A stretch of DNA of 60,000 bases from Owenia fusiformis (lineage: Eukaryota; Annelida; Polychaeta; Sabellida; Oweniidae). A program made the position numbers and the translations under genes. The stretch lies in assembly GCA_903813345.2 (NCBI GenBank), contig CAIIXF020000007.1, forward strand, positions 19,147,564-19,207,563, read 5' to 3'. The notes beneath the pieces were generated by a model, which did not search any database, had not been told where the DNA came from, and was given only the letters and a program-made list of their open reading frames with translations. Shown piece after piece: positions 37,201-48,700 of the stretch; the stretch's first letter is position 1, and each line of letters opens with the position of its first letter.

Positions 37201-40200
37201 ATGTTTCAGTTGGTAGACCTTCATTGATATTTTTGCCAGGTTGGGTGATGTGCAGGTTACCTGAAATAGTAATACAATAATATGATGTACATGCACCGTT
37301 CATCGAACAAGAGTAGACAACTGACCATGTTGGTAACTTTGACTATCAAAACATATGATGTACATAAAATTGAGAATTGACCATCTTGGCAAGAATGACT
37401 GAATACACATCATGTACATCAAAAAAGAAGAAGAGTTACAGCGGAAGAAAAACGGAAGATATCAATCAATGAATCAATTAAAACAATAAAATAATCAATT
37501 GATAAATCACATGGATTATGATTGATTTTGATAGGTGTAAGACTGGTTGTTGTGTACCTTTCCCGTTGATTATTCCTGCTTCAAATGGCAAGACACCTGA
37601 ATCTATTCCATCTGTCTGTTTAGAGGATCTGAAGCAGACTGGGTTGTCAAACCCAGTTGCAAAGCTAGAAGGAAAAGAGAAATCCTTTTCATTTTGTAAA
37701 TCTTAATTTAATGGTTTACGAACATTTTGTAAAACATAATTAGTATTATTAATTAGTTAGCACATACAGTACACTGTACCTGACATCATCAAAGTGAAGT
37801 AAGGTAGCAACATAAACGGAGCTCTCTTTCAACCAGTCCTGGACAATCATATGGTGATCGCTACCGAACACAGGAAGCTTATCACTGCCCTATAAATTAA
37901 AACACCTATGCAATATAAATATATCTACATACCAATACTAGTATATATTCTACGATGATCAATCTACTACTGATCAAAGTTTTATGTTAGTCTCAGTTGT
38001 AGCTAAAGTCAAGCGACCGAACCTTTATCAGGCTTCAGCTTAGCTTAAAGGAATATTCCTTGCCAGACCCTTTCTCTCTTGATATGGTAGCTATAATCAT
38101 ATATATAGTTTCCATATTTAGCAAAACATGGGAAAATGTTTTAATATGGTCAGTATTGATCATTTAAAAATCTAGTGCGTATTTCCAGTGAGCTGCCATC
38201 TTTTAAGATTTCTTGCAGGAAGTGATGTCATCAACTCTCAACTTCTATAACCTTGCCCATAACAGTATAGGAAAGTAGCACAAAATCACTTCTAGACAAG
38301 TGATCATTACTTTCTGTGCAAAAATATTTTCAGGGCTTGTCAACTTAGAATAAAAGAAGAGATTTTCAGAAGGATTAAATAAGATACAAAGTTGAAAAAG
38401 AATATTTAGCTGGTTTTGTAATTCTTAATAGCTCCTCACCTAATGCTATATGCAAAGTTGAGAGTCGATGACATCACTTTCTGTGTGAAATTTTAAAAGA
38501 TGGCAGCTTACTGGAATTGAGCATCACATTTCTAAGTGATCAAATTTGACCATATCAAAACATTTTTGCATGTTTTGCTAAACATGGGAAGCATATATAT
38601 GGTTATAGCTACCATATGAGGAGAGAGATGGTTTGGCAAGGAATATTCCTTTAAGTAAGAAGTAGAAGTCCCTTGGGCTATACGATGCCAATACCATCCT
38701 TGGTCAAAGGATGTTTTAATTGTTTCCCAAGGAAAGCGAGGCCAAATCTTGACGTATGAGCCAATACTAAAACTCACCTAAGTAACAACCCCAAAGTAGG
38801 GCAATGAGATTACTTTGACTCGAAAATCATATCATATCATATAATCTAATATAATGATCTGGTGGGTTTCTAGTTGGAGGTCACTGTCAATACGGCATTA
38901 ACTTGATGTATTTGTTATATGACTGCAAGATCCGATTAAAACGATGTATGAACAAAGTTAGCCTAACCCACAATGTGAACCATCGTCATAAGATAAATTT
39001 GATTTGATACCAATCATGTATAACCTACCCTTCTTTTAATTTCATCTGCTTTCTTCTCCAACACTGTGAATGCCCCATAGATTCCCTCGGTTCTCTGCGC
39101 ACCAACATGGGCGTGGTACCAGTGGGTTCCAGGGTCATCAGCTATGAACCTTAAAACACACACATTAGAATTATACTAAAAGCAATCTAAAGCTGAGGAA
39201 AAGGGTTAAGGGAATTACACTATTTGTACTTTGGGTTTTAATATACCATTAGAACGAGTAAACTGTAAAGAATTAGGATATATCATAAAAATAATGGTAA
39301 GGTGGCAATTTTTGAAAAATATTTAGCTCAAATGAGTTGAATGGCAATTTTTTCAAAATGACCTTTGACCTCAAATAATGACCTACATACTACCACACCC
39401 ATTTTTCATCCACCATCCTTGTATCACATTTTAGCGTTCTTCCTAGCTCAGAATGATATATTTACAAAAAGTAAAACGATGAATGTAAATTTTAAAAAAT
39501 GTGATGTGGAATAAAGACATAAAGAGTAAAGACTATACATAAGACCCTTGAGATGACATGTGATTTTTCTTTTTTCTAAATAATCATTAAGATCTGAAAG
39601 TTTTACCAAGTAACTCAGTTTTAGAGTAAGCCCTGTTTTTGTACGAACACCCATTTTTCCATGTCCGGTTAATTGTAACTAGAAAACATAGAACTGAGAG
39701 TGATGGAGGAATATTTTCAAAGTTTGCTAAATGGACTGGACAGACAATTTAATTATCATAAACATCTGAAAGTTTTTCCAGCAGGTTGTTTACTGGTTTA
39801 TCGTCACCCATTCTTTCATGTTTGGAATTGCATTCAGCTCATTAATAAACCCACTAGATAATTTACAAAATTTCTATTTTGCAAAAGCTTATTGGAAAAT
39901 AAATGCTCTTCATCATGTGAAAAGTTCAGCTCTTTTCGAAAAAAAAGTTATTTACGTTTCATTTTGGTACAATTTGTGGGACACCGTGTATATAATAGTA
40001 ATCTTGGAAAGAAGTCAAAGTACAATATCTGCTATTTGTGTAAATTCGATGCATTCCATGTACCTGTAAGTGAATGTTTCATGTGGATTGATGGTGCATT
40101 GTGAGACCGCCCCTACCCCATCCATCCACGGTGAGTTCCGCTGCTTCACACCGTGCCAGTGTATCGTCGTTCCCTCATTGATCAGCTTATTCGTCACGTG

Positions 40201-43200
40201 GACCACAACCTTAAAGTGGCAGCAAAGAAAAATGTAAGACGTTGAAAGCAATATTTTCTTTGCAATCTGTGAAATACAAATTTAGATATTAGATCGTTTA
40301 GGGAGGATTTGAGATGCAGCAGTACAAAATTAGAATTCAATAGGGGACGTTTTAGAAAACAGGAATGGTATTGAATGTTGTGAGCAAGAAGTATTTTAAA
40401 ATTAATTTTTAGAAAGTTCTTTACTTTTGAAAAAGCGGGAAAAGGATTATAAAACAATACAGTACAAGTCATTAACATGACAAAATGTCACCACCTGCAA
40501 ATGGTTATAAAATTGTTTTGGACATCAATATGTTTTTTCAATCAAGGTGACCTTATTTGAATAAAAAATCAATTTGAAAAATCAACTTTTTTACCTTTGG
40601 AAAGTCACTGAAGGTCAACTACACATATATAAACTCCAGGCAACTTGAAAATGATGCTTAAAATATTATGCTTTCAAGTTGATAGGAGAAGGTGCGATAA
40701 TTTGCAAATACCCTTATGGTCAAAATGAATCATTCTGAGGTGTAACATGAAGAATAGAATGTCATATAATTCTTTGGAAATATTAGGGTGCTTAAAGGCA
40801 CACATAGGCTGAGATAGGGGTCATTTAGTTCAGCAAGGTTGTATTGACTTTCATTGGGCTGTACATCACTGACTTAACATGTAGATATCATCATATCTCA
40901 ATAGTGGCCATTGGTTTCTATTGATTATCACAAAAATACCAAAATACACTATGAGCTGAATCGATTGCAAACTTAATAATTTTACAATATGACACAAATG
41001 GTTTATTTGATCAACTATGCAAATATGAAGTTTGCAATCGATTCAGGTCATACTTTAAATTAAAAGATTGTACATTTTTTTAATCATTTTTTCCCTACAA
41101 ACACGCCTGACCATCGACAAGGTACAGTCACGTGACAGTGACAAAATATACCGTAGTACACTTTTGATGTACGATGTCATTTCCGCCATTTTAGATCGCC
41201 ATTTTCTAGAATGAGGAAGTGAGGAAAGATCTTGCATTGATTTGATCAATATTGTGTCAGTTCATCATCGGGTAGTTGTTGCATTCGATTTGTAATTAAG
41301 TTGCAAATATGCACATCTACCTCAAATGATCTTCAGCAACTTCAATAGCTTGTTATAGATCTACCCAGTACGTCAGGGATCTCTAAATCTTGACTGAATT
41401 TCGCAAAATTCTCTCTAATTTTTGTTTTGCTATGCAAATAACAGCCAAACTACGACTAACACAACTTAAGATAAGTATACAAATATACATCCAGAGTTAA
41501 TGCAAATCCGCTTTTCACATTGGATGCTACTACGAAAAATAGATAATGTATGTTGTCAACTCGAATGGATGTTGTCACATTGGCCTTACAGATCTCTATT
41601 CACAATATAATAGGCATATCAGAAATATTTACTCTTATATTTTGTCCGTTAATCCATACAATCGTCATTGATATGATTAAATTTCAATGTTACTATTTTT
41701 TGTGTTCCATAACCTGGCTTTTGAACTTCTGCACTTTCCAGATACACAGAGAGTCCCAAAGTATGCCCCCCCCCCTAGGCAGACATATACCAATTTCTCC
41801 ATAGTATGTGTCATATATTTATTTTTAAGCTTATCCAAATTTACATTGATTTGCCAAATATGATGGTTCAAATGGTAAAAAGTAATAGGCATTTCAAAAA
41901 TTAGCGTTTTGCCCAAAATATAGTTCATTTCAGTATCCTGGAAACAGCCCTGACCTGAATGTGACAGAAAATATGGATCCTATTCTCGAAGATAGGATGG
42001 ATATTGAGTTCTAAAAAGATGACGTTTAGGGTGGATACTCCAAGGAATCTCTTCGTATGCCTTAAAAAGGTTTTATGAGGATTACAAAACGCCATATCCC
42101 TATTTGAAGCCTGTTTAAGGTCATATATCGAACGTATTACTGCTGTTAACATGGCGGCTAAGGAGACACACCGACTATTGTTTTGGTGTAAAACTGACTT
42201 TAACTTTGGCCAAACACTAACTTTTGAAATTCCTGTAACTTTTTTCCATTTGTGAGTTGAACCATGATACTCGGCAAATTAATGTAACTTTGGATGAGCT
42301 TTAAAATGATATGTGACACATACTATGGAGACATTGGTATATGTCTGCCTAGGGGGCCCATACTTTCGGGACACCCTGGAGCATAAATTTTGAAAGTCAT
42401 CTTGGATTAGCTAGTATATATAGATCTCTCCATAAACTCCTTAAGATTATTAAAATTCATAAAAGTGCAAGTAAACGTAGCGTACCGACGCCGAGTGGTC
42501 AAAGAGGTCGGAAGATAACACGCCATGGTCACATATAACACTTTCATAAAATAAAATAGCATTCAACGAAAAAAATCACTTTTACCTGTTTATCTGTACT
42601 AGGGATACAGGAGCATGTTCGTTGAACATCACTTGTTACGCATAAAACCCTTAATGCATTTTGAAATTAAATCATTGCAATGTAAATAAAATATTTTAAC
42701 TCAGAATTTTAATTACAGGGACAACATACACTATGAGTTGACAACGTACATTTCTGATTTTTTAAATTATACCAAATGCATGAATATTTATTAAATCTTC
42801 ACCCGTCTTAAAGAGAGAATCAGAGATAGCGAGCAGGCTAAACGAAAAATTGTTTCAATCTTAGAATATTTTTGGCTCATGTCCTTCCTTGTCATGTCTA
42901 TTTTCTAAAAATCACAAAAGTGCATACTTTATTCAAGGAAAACGAACGATTTTTACAATAATGTATCATTTCTCTATAAGAATGGTTACCATTCTTATTA
43001 TTTGGGAGAGTTTAAACATTTTTCACCCATTTTTGCACTTTGAATCATTAATAACTTCACCTATTTATAACATATTGTTAATCTTTTGGGAGATATTATA
43101 TTTGATATTGTAAGGAATAGATTGCTAGGTCAATTATGCAAATTGCTTGTAATTTTATCACCCCCAATAGATATGATTCTGCCTTTAAACTGTGTAGTTT

Positions 43201-44877
43201 AGAGAAACACATTCTCATAAAAATATTCGACACTCTGAGACGTCAGGGGAGAAAATTATCAAAGGAAATGTGTAAAAACAACATTTTCCAACCGAACAAT
43301 TGTATGGGTAGACTTACAACGAAAAAAAATCGAGCACTGCTCGAAGATCTTTTAAGGTAATTAGAAAAATAAATTTCTTTGAAATCGAATACACGCGAAA
43401 TCAAACATGAAATCCTTTATGTATTCCTCAAATTTATTTTTGAAAACCTGCATCAAACCTACATCATAGTCCTTGCTTAAAATTAGTTAATAGTGACATA
43501 GTACATTAAAAGTGTACTACGGTATATTTTGTCACTGTCACGTGACTGTACCTTGTCAATGGTTAGGCGTGTACAAAATGGCTTTAGAAAAATGCTCCAA
43601 AAACAACTTTTACACTTGTCAAATATCATACAACTCTGTAAAACCAAAGATTATACTATTATATTTCCTTATTTAGTAACATATTTGGATAAGATGTAGG
43701 GATGCGTAGTAATTTGAATATTTAGTGACATAGTGACATGTAGTGACATATTGTTTTAGTCCCAAACCTTTTGTGAACGGTGTTCGGGGGTCAGCGTTTA
43801 GCGTCTGTAACAAATGACACGTGGTGTTAATTTGAGATAACTGATCGCTACAGGGTAATTGACTCATGTCTCATACAGTGTAATTCGATAAAAGTTCAAA
43901 TTAAATGATACATGATGGATCATCAAATACCTGTTGTCCCTCATAAACGACAATAGGAGGACCTGGTATGGACCCATTGATTGCATGGACTAACTTATAA
44001 CCTCCATCGGCAAATATGATGTCATCAGAATCTGGAACAAATGGAAAGAATTAGATTGGTACCGTTTTTTCTTTGGTTAACTTGAACAAATTGTAATATC
44101 AAGAATCAATATCAAGATATTAGGAGCAGTAATACACTTTGTTGTAATTAAGCTTACCATTCATACAGTGCTACATGATTAGACTATATCCTCTGGTCTG
44201 AAATTTTGGGAAATTTGGAATGAAAATATTCAGACTATAGCCCACAATCTGGGATTAAAATTATTTGTATACATAGGAAGTGCCATTCAAAGTGGCCGAT
44301 GGAGTAAATTGATTTGCATATTTGTTACTTCCCCTAGCTTTATTTCCATTTGACAATACGCTCCGTTACTTTTAATAGCATTTAATTGTACCTTACTACT
44401 TAATTGAATTGTTATAATGTTTAATTTTGGGACGTGAAGCTTCCTAAAATTGATAAATTTGTGCTGGAAATTTCCTGTTTTTCCCACTGGAGGGACACAG
44501 TGATCAATAGACTGAATTCTCAGGATATTCAGTCTATTGGATATAGACTAGCTACATGATGATATAGCCTATGTTCAAATGTCACCCTTTGCACCTTTTG
44601 ATTACCACATATGCTTACCATCTTCATCTATGTGTATAAAATCGTCACATGATGCCGTTCTGTACGAAAGAGTGCCATTTGACATCACACGAACAGGCAG
44701 CGTCTTTCCGTTGACCTTTTTAGTCATGGTGAACTTATGCTCAATGACAAGGTAAAACTCGACCGTTGATTGGTCCTCATCTGAGCCAGGTGTTACCTTA
44801 TTGGTTCTAACAGCGCCATGTGTGATGACGACACCCAGGGAAAGCAGTATTCCGTGAAATAGTATAAATATTCTCAT
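31227..44877 (-). CDS. laccase-like multicopper oxidase, copy B (13 coding exons, membrane-anchored)
   Basis: Exons (minus): 44877-44619, 44031-43931, 40209-40064, 39149-39029, 37889-37780, 37664-37558, 37260-36932, 36343-36201, 34678-34477, 34319-34175, 33617-33330, 33028-32852, 31471-31227. All have AG/GT edges and the same phases as copy A. Joined length is 2373 nt, 790 aa. Signal peptide is about residues 1-21. Copper motifs are HWHG (137-140), HWYHAH (178-183), HPIHIHGH (563-570) and HCHIEFH (656-662), with axial Met667. C-terminal helix, then a tail of about 38 residues with GYERI, a YxxI-type endocytic signal candidate, ending YKYYHE. It differs from A by an FK insertion in exon 8, one codon fewer in exon 10 and the longer tail. 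Expected activity is O2-dependent oxidation at the cell surface; substrate unknown. Confidence 0.94.
31472..32851. other. copy B intron 12 with degraded DNA-transposon remnant
   Basis: 1380 bp against 487 in copy A. From 31664 the sequence CAGTGCGTATCAAAAAAAA followed by CGCAAC looks like a Tc1/mariner-type inverted end. The following 800 bp have interrupted open frames on both strands without a recognisable catalytic motif, and the opposite end was not found. An imperfect foldback with GGGGCTAGGC / GCCTAGCCC lies at 32508-32640. Confidence 0.4.
33029..36200 (-). other. introns 8-11 of copy B
   Basis: Introns 33029-33329, 33618-34174 (with a T-rich TTTA microsatellite at 33827-33863), 34320-34476 and 34679-36200. 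Intron 8 is 1522 bp against 199 in A. It contains a direct repeat of CCGGGGCGTATCGAAACC (about 35790 and 35830), a repeated CCAAAAGCCAGAAAATCTA (35580, 35808), and a complementary GGCGTTTTGGTCCCC at about 36016, so part of it is probably an inserted inverted-repeat element. Confidence 0.5.
36344..37779 (-). other. introns 5-7 of copy B
   Basis: Introns 36344-36931, 37261-37557 and 37665-37779. Intron 7 is free of the LINE cluster found in copy A. Intron 6 keeps one or two units of the ATGATGTACAT repeat that is expanded in A. Nothing else is recognisable. Confidence 0.6.
38046..38655. mobile_element. foldback element, copy B intron 4
   Basis: Two arms of about 200 bp (38046-38248 and 38456-38655) are inverted copies separated by about 210 bp. 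The outer ends are AAAGGAATATTCCTTGCCA and its complement. Same family as the copy at 12693-13262. No coding content. Both lie in laccase introns but at non-equivalent places. Confidence 0.85.
39150..40063 (-). other. intron 3 of copy B
   Basis: 914 bp. The edge next to exon 4 aligns with copy A. The middle has no recognisable element; this is effectively the uninserted form of the intron that holds element T in A. Confidence 0.6.
40951..41052. repeat. hairpin CTGAATCGATTGCAAAC / complement
   Basis: Arms of about 25 bp at 40951-40976 and 41025-41050 with a 50-bp loop in copy B intron 2. The rest of 40210-40950 shows no feature I can support. Confidence 0.6.
41102..43571. mobile_element. transposon Y (CAC...GTG termini, TACAAA target duplication)
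   Basis: Left end CACGCCTGACCATCGAC, right end GTCAATGGTTAGGCGTG, with about 70-bp inverted repeats (41102-41172, 43502-43571). An exact TACAAA lies outside each end (41096-41101, 43572-43577). The first 16 bp match transposon X apart from one or two bases, so X and Y are one family. Internal features are a nested foldback (41739-42383) and a 380-bp segment also present at 11765-12150. No transposase frame was found, so it is non-autonomous. Confidence 0.85.
41739..42383. mobile_element. foldback nested in Y
   Basis: About 70-bp arms, 41739-41816 and 42308-42383, are complementary: CTAGGCAGACATATACCAAT against its reverse, plus CCAG/CTGG ends. Y without it would be about 1.8 kb. Confidence 0.75.
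44180..44551. mobile_element. 372-bp MITE with 9-bp target duplication and empty site in copy A
   Basis: Flanked by CTACATGAT at 44171-44179 and 44552-44560. Copy A intron 1 has a single CTACATGAT at 21971-21979 in otherwise matching sequence. Ends TAGACTATATCC / GGATATAGACTA, with an inner hairpin AATAGACTGAAT...ATTCAGTCTATT. A 9-bp duplication is typical of Mutator-like elements; family assignment is inference. Confidence 0.9.
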
Positions 44878-44920
44878 AATTTACCATAGGTGCCGACGTT
44901 TATAAATTGTTCACTGCCAC
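44878..44920 (-). promoter_or_regulatory. 5' UTR part of copy B first coding exon with splice acceptor
   Basis: A TTTTAG acceptor at 44921-44926 on the minus strand precedes 43 nt of untranslated sequence and the ATG, matching copy A. It implies an upstream untranslated exon, not located. Confidence 0.55.
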
Positions 44921-44926
44921 CTAAAA

Positions 44927-45103
44927 GCAAAGGACATGTAGCATTGTATTGAAAACATTTTGTATTAGCTGATTGCTGTTATGTAATCCAATAAATATAG
45001 TATTACAACTACAGTAAAATTTTAAATGTTTGTGAGTACTTTGAACTTAAAAATAAGCAATCAACTGACCAAATTGAAACAGTTTATGTAAAAATATATA
45101 GAG
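44927..45103. other. upstream of copy B
   Basis: Putative promoter side of copy B before element P2. No core promoter motif can be assigned. Confidence 0.4.
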
Positions 45104-45663
45104 ATTATCCTATAGTCGGTTCAGGATATTGGGATTATCTCGAGGCAAATATAATATATTTGCCCGAGGGCCGCAGGTCCCGAGGGAAAATATATTATAT
45201 TGGCCAAGGGATAATCCCAATATCCTGAACCGACTATAGGATAATATGTTTATCCCATACCAATCTTGGTCATCTGGTTAACATTGTTCAATCATGGAAA
45301 TATTTTAGAATACTCATGTCCAGTTTTGTTTTCTTGGCCGTGGGCGGATTTTCCTGTTCTCTCAAATATTCCCATATTTATTTTCTCTAATTTTTGATTG
45401 GTTAAGTGGATGCTCCTTCCCTTTTTTAAGCCATCAAACAGATCCCGATAGTCTGTGTTTTCTCCATTGTCGTTTACAGTCATTACGCGAACGTTACAAA
45501 TTATGAACAAATATGCGAGCTGCGATTATGACGTAGCGGGCAGATATACTATATCTGCCCGCTCGGAGCGGGACGTAAAGCTATATCTGCCCGCTGATGA
45601 AAATATAAGTTTTTACAAACCGGCTTTATGTACCTGTAACACGTCCAAGTATGGGATAAAAAT
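45104..45663. mobile_element. bipartite palindromic element P2
   Basis: Module 1 has perfect 35-bp arms (45104-45138 and 45211-45245) around AT-rich inner stems and a CCCGAGGG core. Module 2 lies between TTATCCCATACCA (about 45249) and CCAAGTATGGGATAA (45647) and contains AGCGGGCAGATATA and CGGAGCGGGAC words (45531-45600). It is within 800 bp upstream of copy B. Same design as P1, with different arm sequence. Confidence 0.75.
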
Positions 45664-46648
45664 ATTTATCCTAACTTTTGTTTATTTTAGTATGTATGCA
45701 ACTCTGTGTAATTAACATGAGACCTTCAAAATGAGCTATGCCATGTTTTAGTCCATGGTATGAAATTTCTAGGACGTCTAATTAAGGAGTTGGTGGCACC
45801 ATATCTGCATAACGATATTTGAGCTTATATTTAGATACCTACATGTGTCCCGCGTTTTATTTTTTTATAGCCGTGATAAATACGGCGGGCTTTTAGGCCG
45901 AATAATGCATGTCATTATCAGGGGTAAAAAAACGTGTAAAAAGTGTTTCGTATTTGTTTCCTAATTTAAAGTACAAACATTAAAAGAAAATGACATGAAA
46001 ATATTTTTAATATATACATCAAGTTTCTTGGCTATAATTTTGCGGTATGTGTTCCTTAAAATACCTTATATATAAAAAATCAATGTTTCACCATTTTATG
46101 TCGTTTTGGAGATATTGGTGAAGCAATCAATATATTGGCACCTTTATTACCTGTGAATAACATATGGTTATAATATGACACTTTTTTACTAAATTAGTTG
46201 TAATACATTTTGAGATATGGACAGCCGTATTCAGGGATCAATTGCCAATAAATGGATACTCGTTGTTCTTCCTTGTCTAATACCGTCTGCGATTGAAAAT
46301 TGTTGCATATGGTTGAACATGAATTGGTTGCTTATATAAGGACCATATCATCAACATTTGAAATGAATCATGTAAAAATGAATCGATGTAATGCATCACA
46401 GTGACAAATATAATTGTTATATTATCACTGTGATCATACTGTTTGCTACACATTAATAAAAAATCAGAATTCTGAAGTAACAAAACATGAACGCACAGGT
46501 GGAATAAAAAAGGCACAGCAACAAATGTAATGTGTTCAAGAGTATACTAATATAAGGGAATATCAAAGCATTAACATGCAAAATGCCAGAACGCATATTT
46601 GTTACATACACCGAACGCCGAATATGTACTGTCAATGGAAACTATAAC
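45664..46648. other. non-coding spacer
   Basis: AT-rich; includes a short hairpin TATCACTGTGATC near 46395-46435. No gene or element that I recognise. Confidence 0.5.
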
Positions 46649-46653
46649 AATAT

Positions 46654-48695
46654 CACGGTGTCCGATACTACCCAATGTAAATCGTTCCGGACTTGTTTTT
46701 CATAACCATTTGGACTTGATTTATGGAAAAAAGTAGAGGTATGTTTGTAAATTTGGTTATAAAATTGCTTTCACTTGACTTTATGTAAATATAATACAAT
46801 TAGATAACTTACCATACTATATACCCTAACTTCAGGCACCTGCAAACGCCTTTTTTGTCCGAACTGTTTGCTAAAGTCTTGTTATTTTGGGATGTGAGCG
46901 ATTCTGCCAGTGTTTTCACCTATTTTGATAGATAATCACCAGCCTGCCTTGTATCAAATGAATACACCAATTCATAATGAAAGTAGCCATATTGTGAACG
47001 AAAATCATGATTTAAAATGGTTTAAATGAGTAGCAATTGTCGAAAGAATATTTTTTAGATTTAACCATTTGGACGGGACCTTAATATTTCAGTTAATGAT
47101 GTTGACTTGTTATTGGAACGTTTCTGACTTGTGTTATATGAACGTTTCTGACTTGTAGAACACAATGAACCATTTTTAAGTGTGGAACAGCTCCATAAAC
47201 TTTATAAGATTTCCAACAAATCATCAGAGTGGATGAGGACAGTGGAAGAAGTTGTCCGAGTGATACTATCTAAATGATAATTAATTAAACGTAAATAAGA
47301 GATACTTGTCAAGGTTGAATTAGGGAATCATTACAGATACATGTTCTTTACTTGATACTTTCAAGGGGCAAGAATGCATGTAGAGAGAAAAGTTGATTTT
47401 TTACATGTTCTTGTATTTTGCCTCTTCGCTTTTTTAAAGACACTCGTCGCTATTTTGAATATGAAAAATGTGAGCATAAGTTTGCCTCAAATAAGACTTT
47501 AAAACGCCCTTATTGGCTTTAACCTGACTTGCATGCTTACATTAGTGCTAAGTTCTAGTGAAAGTTGAGAAGAAATAATTAGTTTTAATCGTTATTTACT
47601 GTTGTAACGACCCCTGGGCACGCTAGTCGGGGAGCTGTAGTGTACCAAGCCAGATACTAGACTCGAAAGAGAATGTGCTAAATTCAACGACCCGTACAGG
47701 GATCGAAACCAGGACCTCCCACTCTCGAGTCAGACGTTCTACCCCTGAGCCATAAAGGTTAGCCACTACATACAGCTGAGACTGTAGTAGCGACTTGATA
47801 ACGAAGGTCATTACACTGTTAAAAATCTACTAGTTTACCTCTGGATTGTTAACAACTTAATTTGTTAATTATTATTTGTATTTATTTTATACATTGCCTC
47901 ACAGCATGCAAATATTGCCTCAAATTCTTCTTTAGACTCTCCCTTTAACTTTCAATGCACTAAATTATTTAATGGCCTAAATCTATAGGTTTTACCTCTT
48001 TACGAGAGAGATGTCCACTAAGACAGGATTTACTGTAAACTTACAGTAATGATTTGAGCCCCACATATATTTTGAAAAGAATACAAAAACATACCAAATG
48101 CAACTTTTCCAAAAGAATAGACAAATTATCAAGCAACAGAACGTATGAATACAAGACAATTCTAAATCATTATATTTTTATTACGTCGAAAGCATTAAGT
48201 GTACAATTCGCAGTCGTTCACCTAGTGATAACAAGACAAGTCCGTGTCAGAATAATGACCATTCGCCGTCGTTAACTCCACTTTGTTCATTTCGGACATT
48301 TATGGCAAATTGAAGGTACAGATACTTAAGATATTAATACGATCTTTAATGTAGTGGATAGTGTTCCACGATATAAAATGATTTTTTTGTTTAAACCTGG
48401 TAAAATGACACTAATGGAGATTTAGAGCATATTTCTGGCACTTTTTGTTATTTAATGCCGATAAATATGATCTATGATGGCACGATCGCCAAAAAAAATA
48501 CGTGTGTATGAAAAAGAATGTCTTAGGTAGAAGTTAATATATGTATTTTTCTAAACGATTGAATTGTATTATCTTTTTGAGCCATTCTGATGAATGTCTC
48601 ATCTCATTCCCTTTCAAAATAAGTCCAAATGGTTATGAAAAACAAGTGAAAAACAAGTCCGGAACGATTTACGTTGGGTAGTATCGGGGACCGTG
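46654..48695. mobile_element. transposon Z (CAC...GTG termini, AATAT target duplication)
   Basis: Left CACGGTGTCCGATACTACCC (46654), right its near complement ending GGACCGTG (48695). About 70-bp inverted arms share ATCGTTCCGGACTTG and AACCATTTGGACTT. An exact AATAT lies outside each end (46649-46653, 48696-48700). The first seven bases CACGGTG differ at one position from the RAG heptamer CACAGTG. No coding frame recognised. A SINE is inserted at 47601-47815. Confidence 0.85.
47601..47815 (-). mobile_element. tRNA-derived SINE inside Z
   Basis: Minus strand shows an RNA polymerase III box A TGGCTCAGGGGTAG (47740-47753) and a box B GGTTTCGATCC (47700-47710). The spacing is tRNA-like and an anticodon-like CTC lies between. 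The acceptor-stem halves do not pair, so it is not a working tRNA gene. The tail ends GTCGTTACAAC. A related tail lies at 7651-7765. Confidence 0.8.
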
Positions 48696-48700
48696 AATAT

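Noticed and set aside
47690-47760. tRNA gene
   Set aside because: Box A and box B are present but the acceptor stem does not pair and a SINE body follows.
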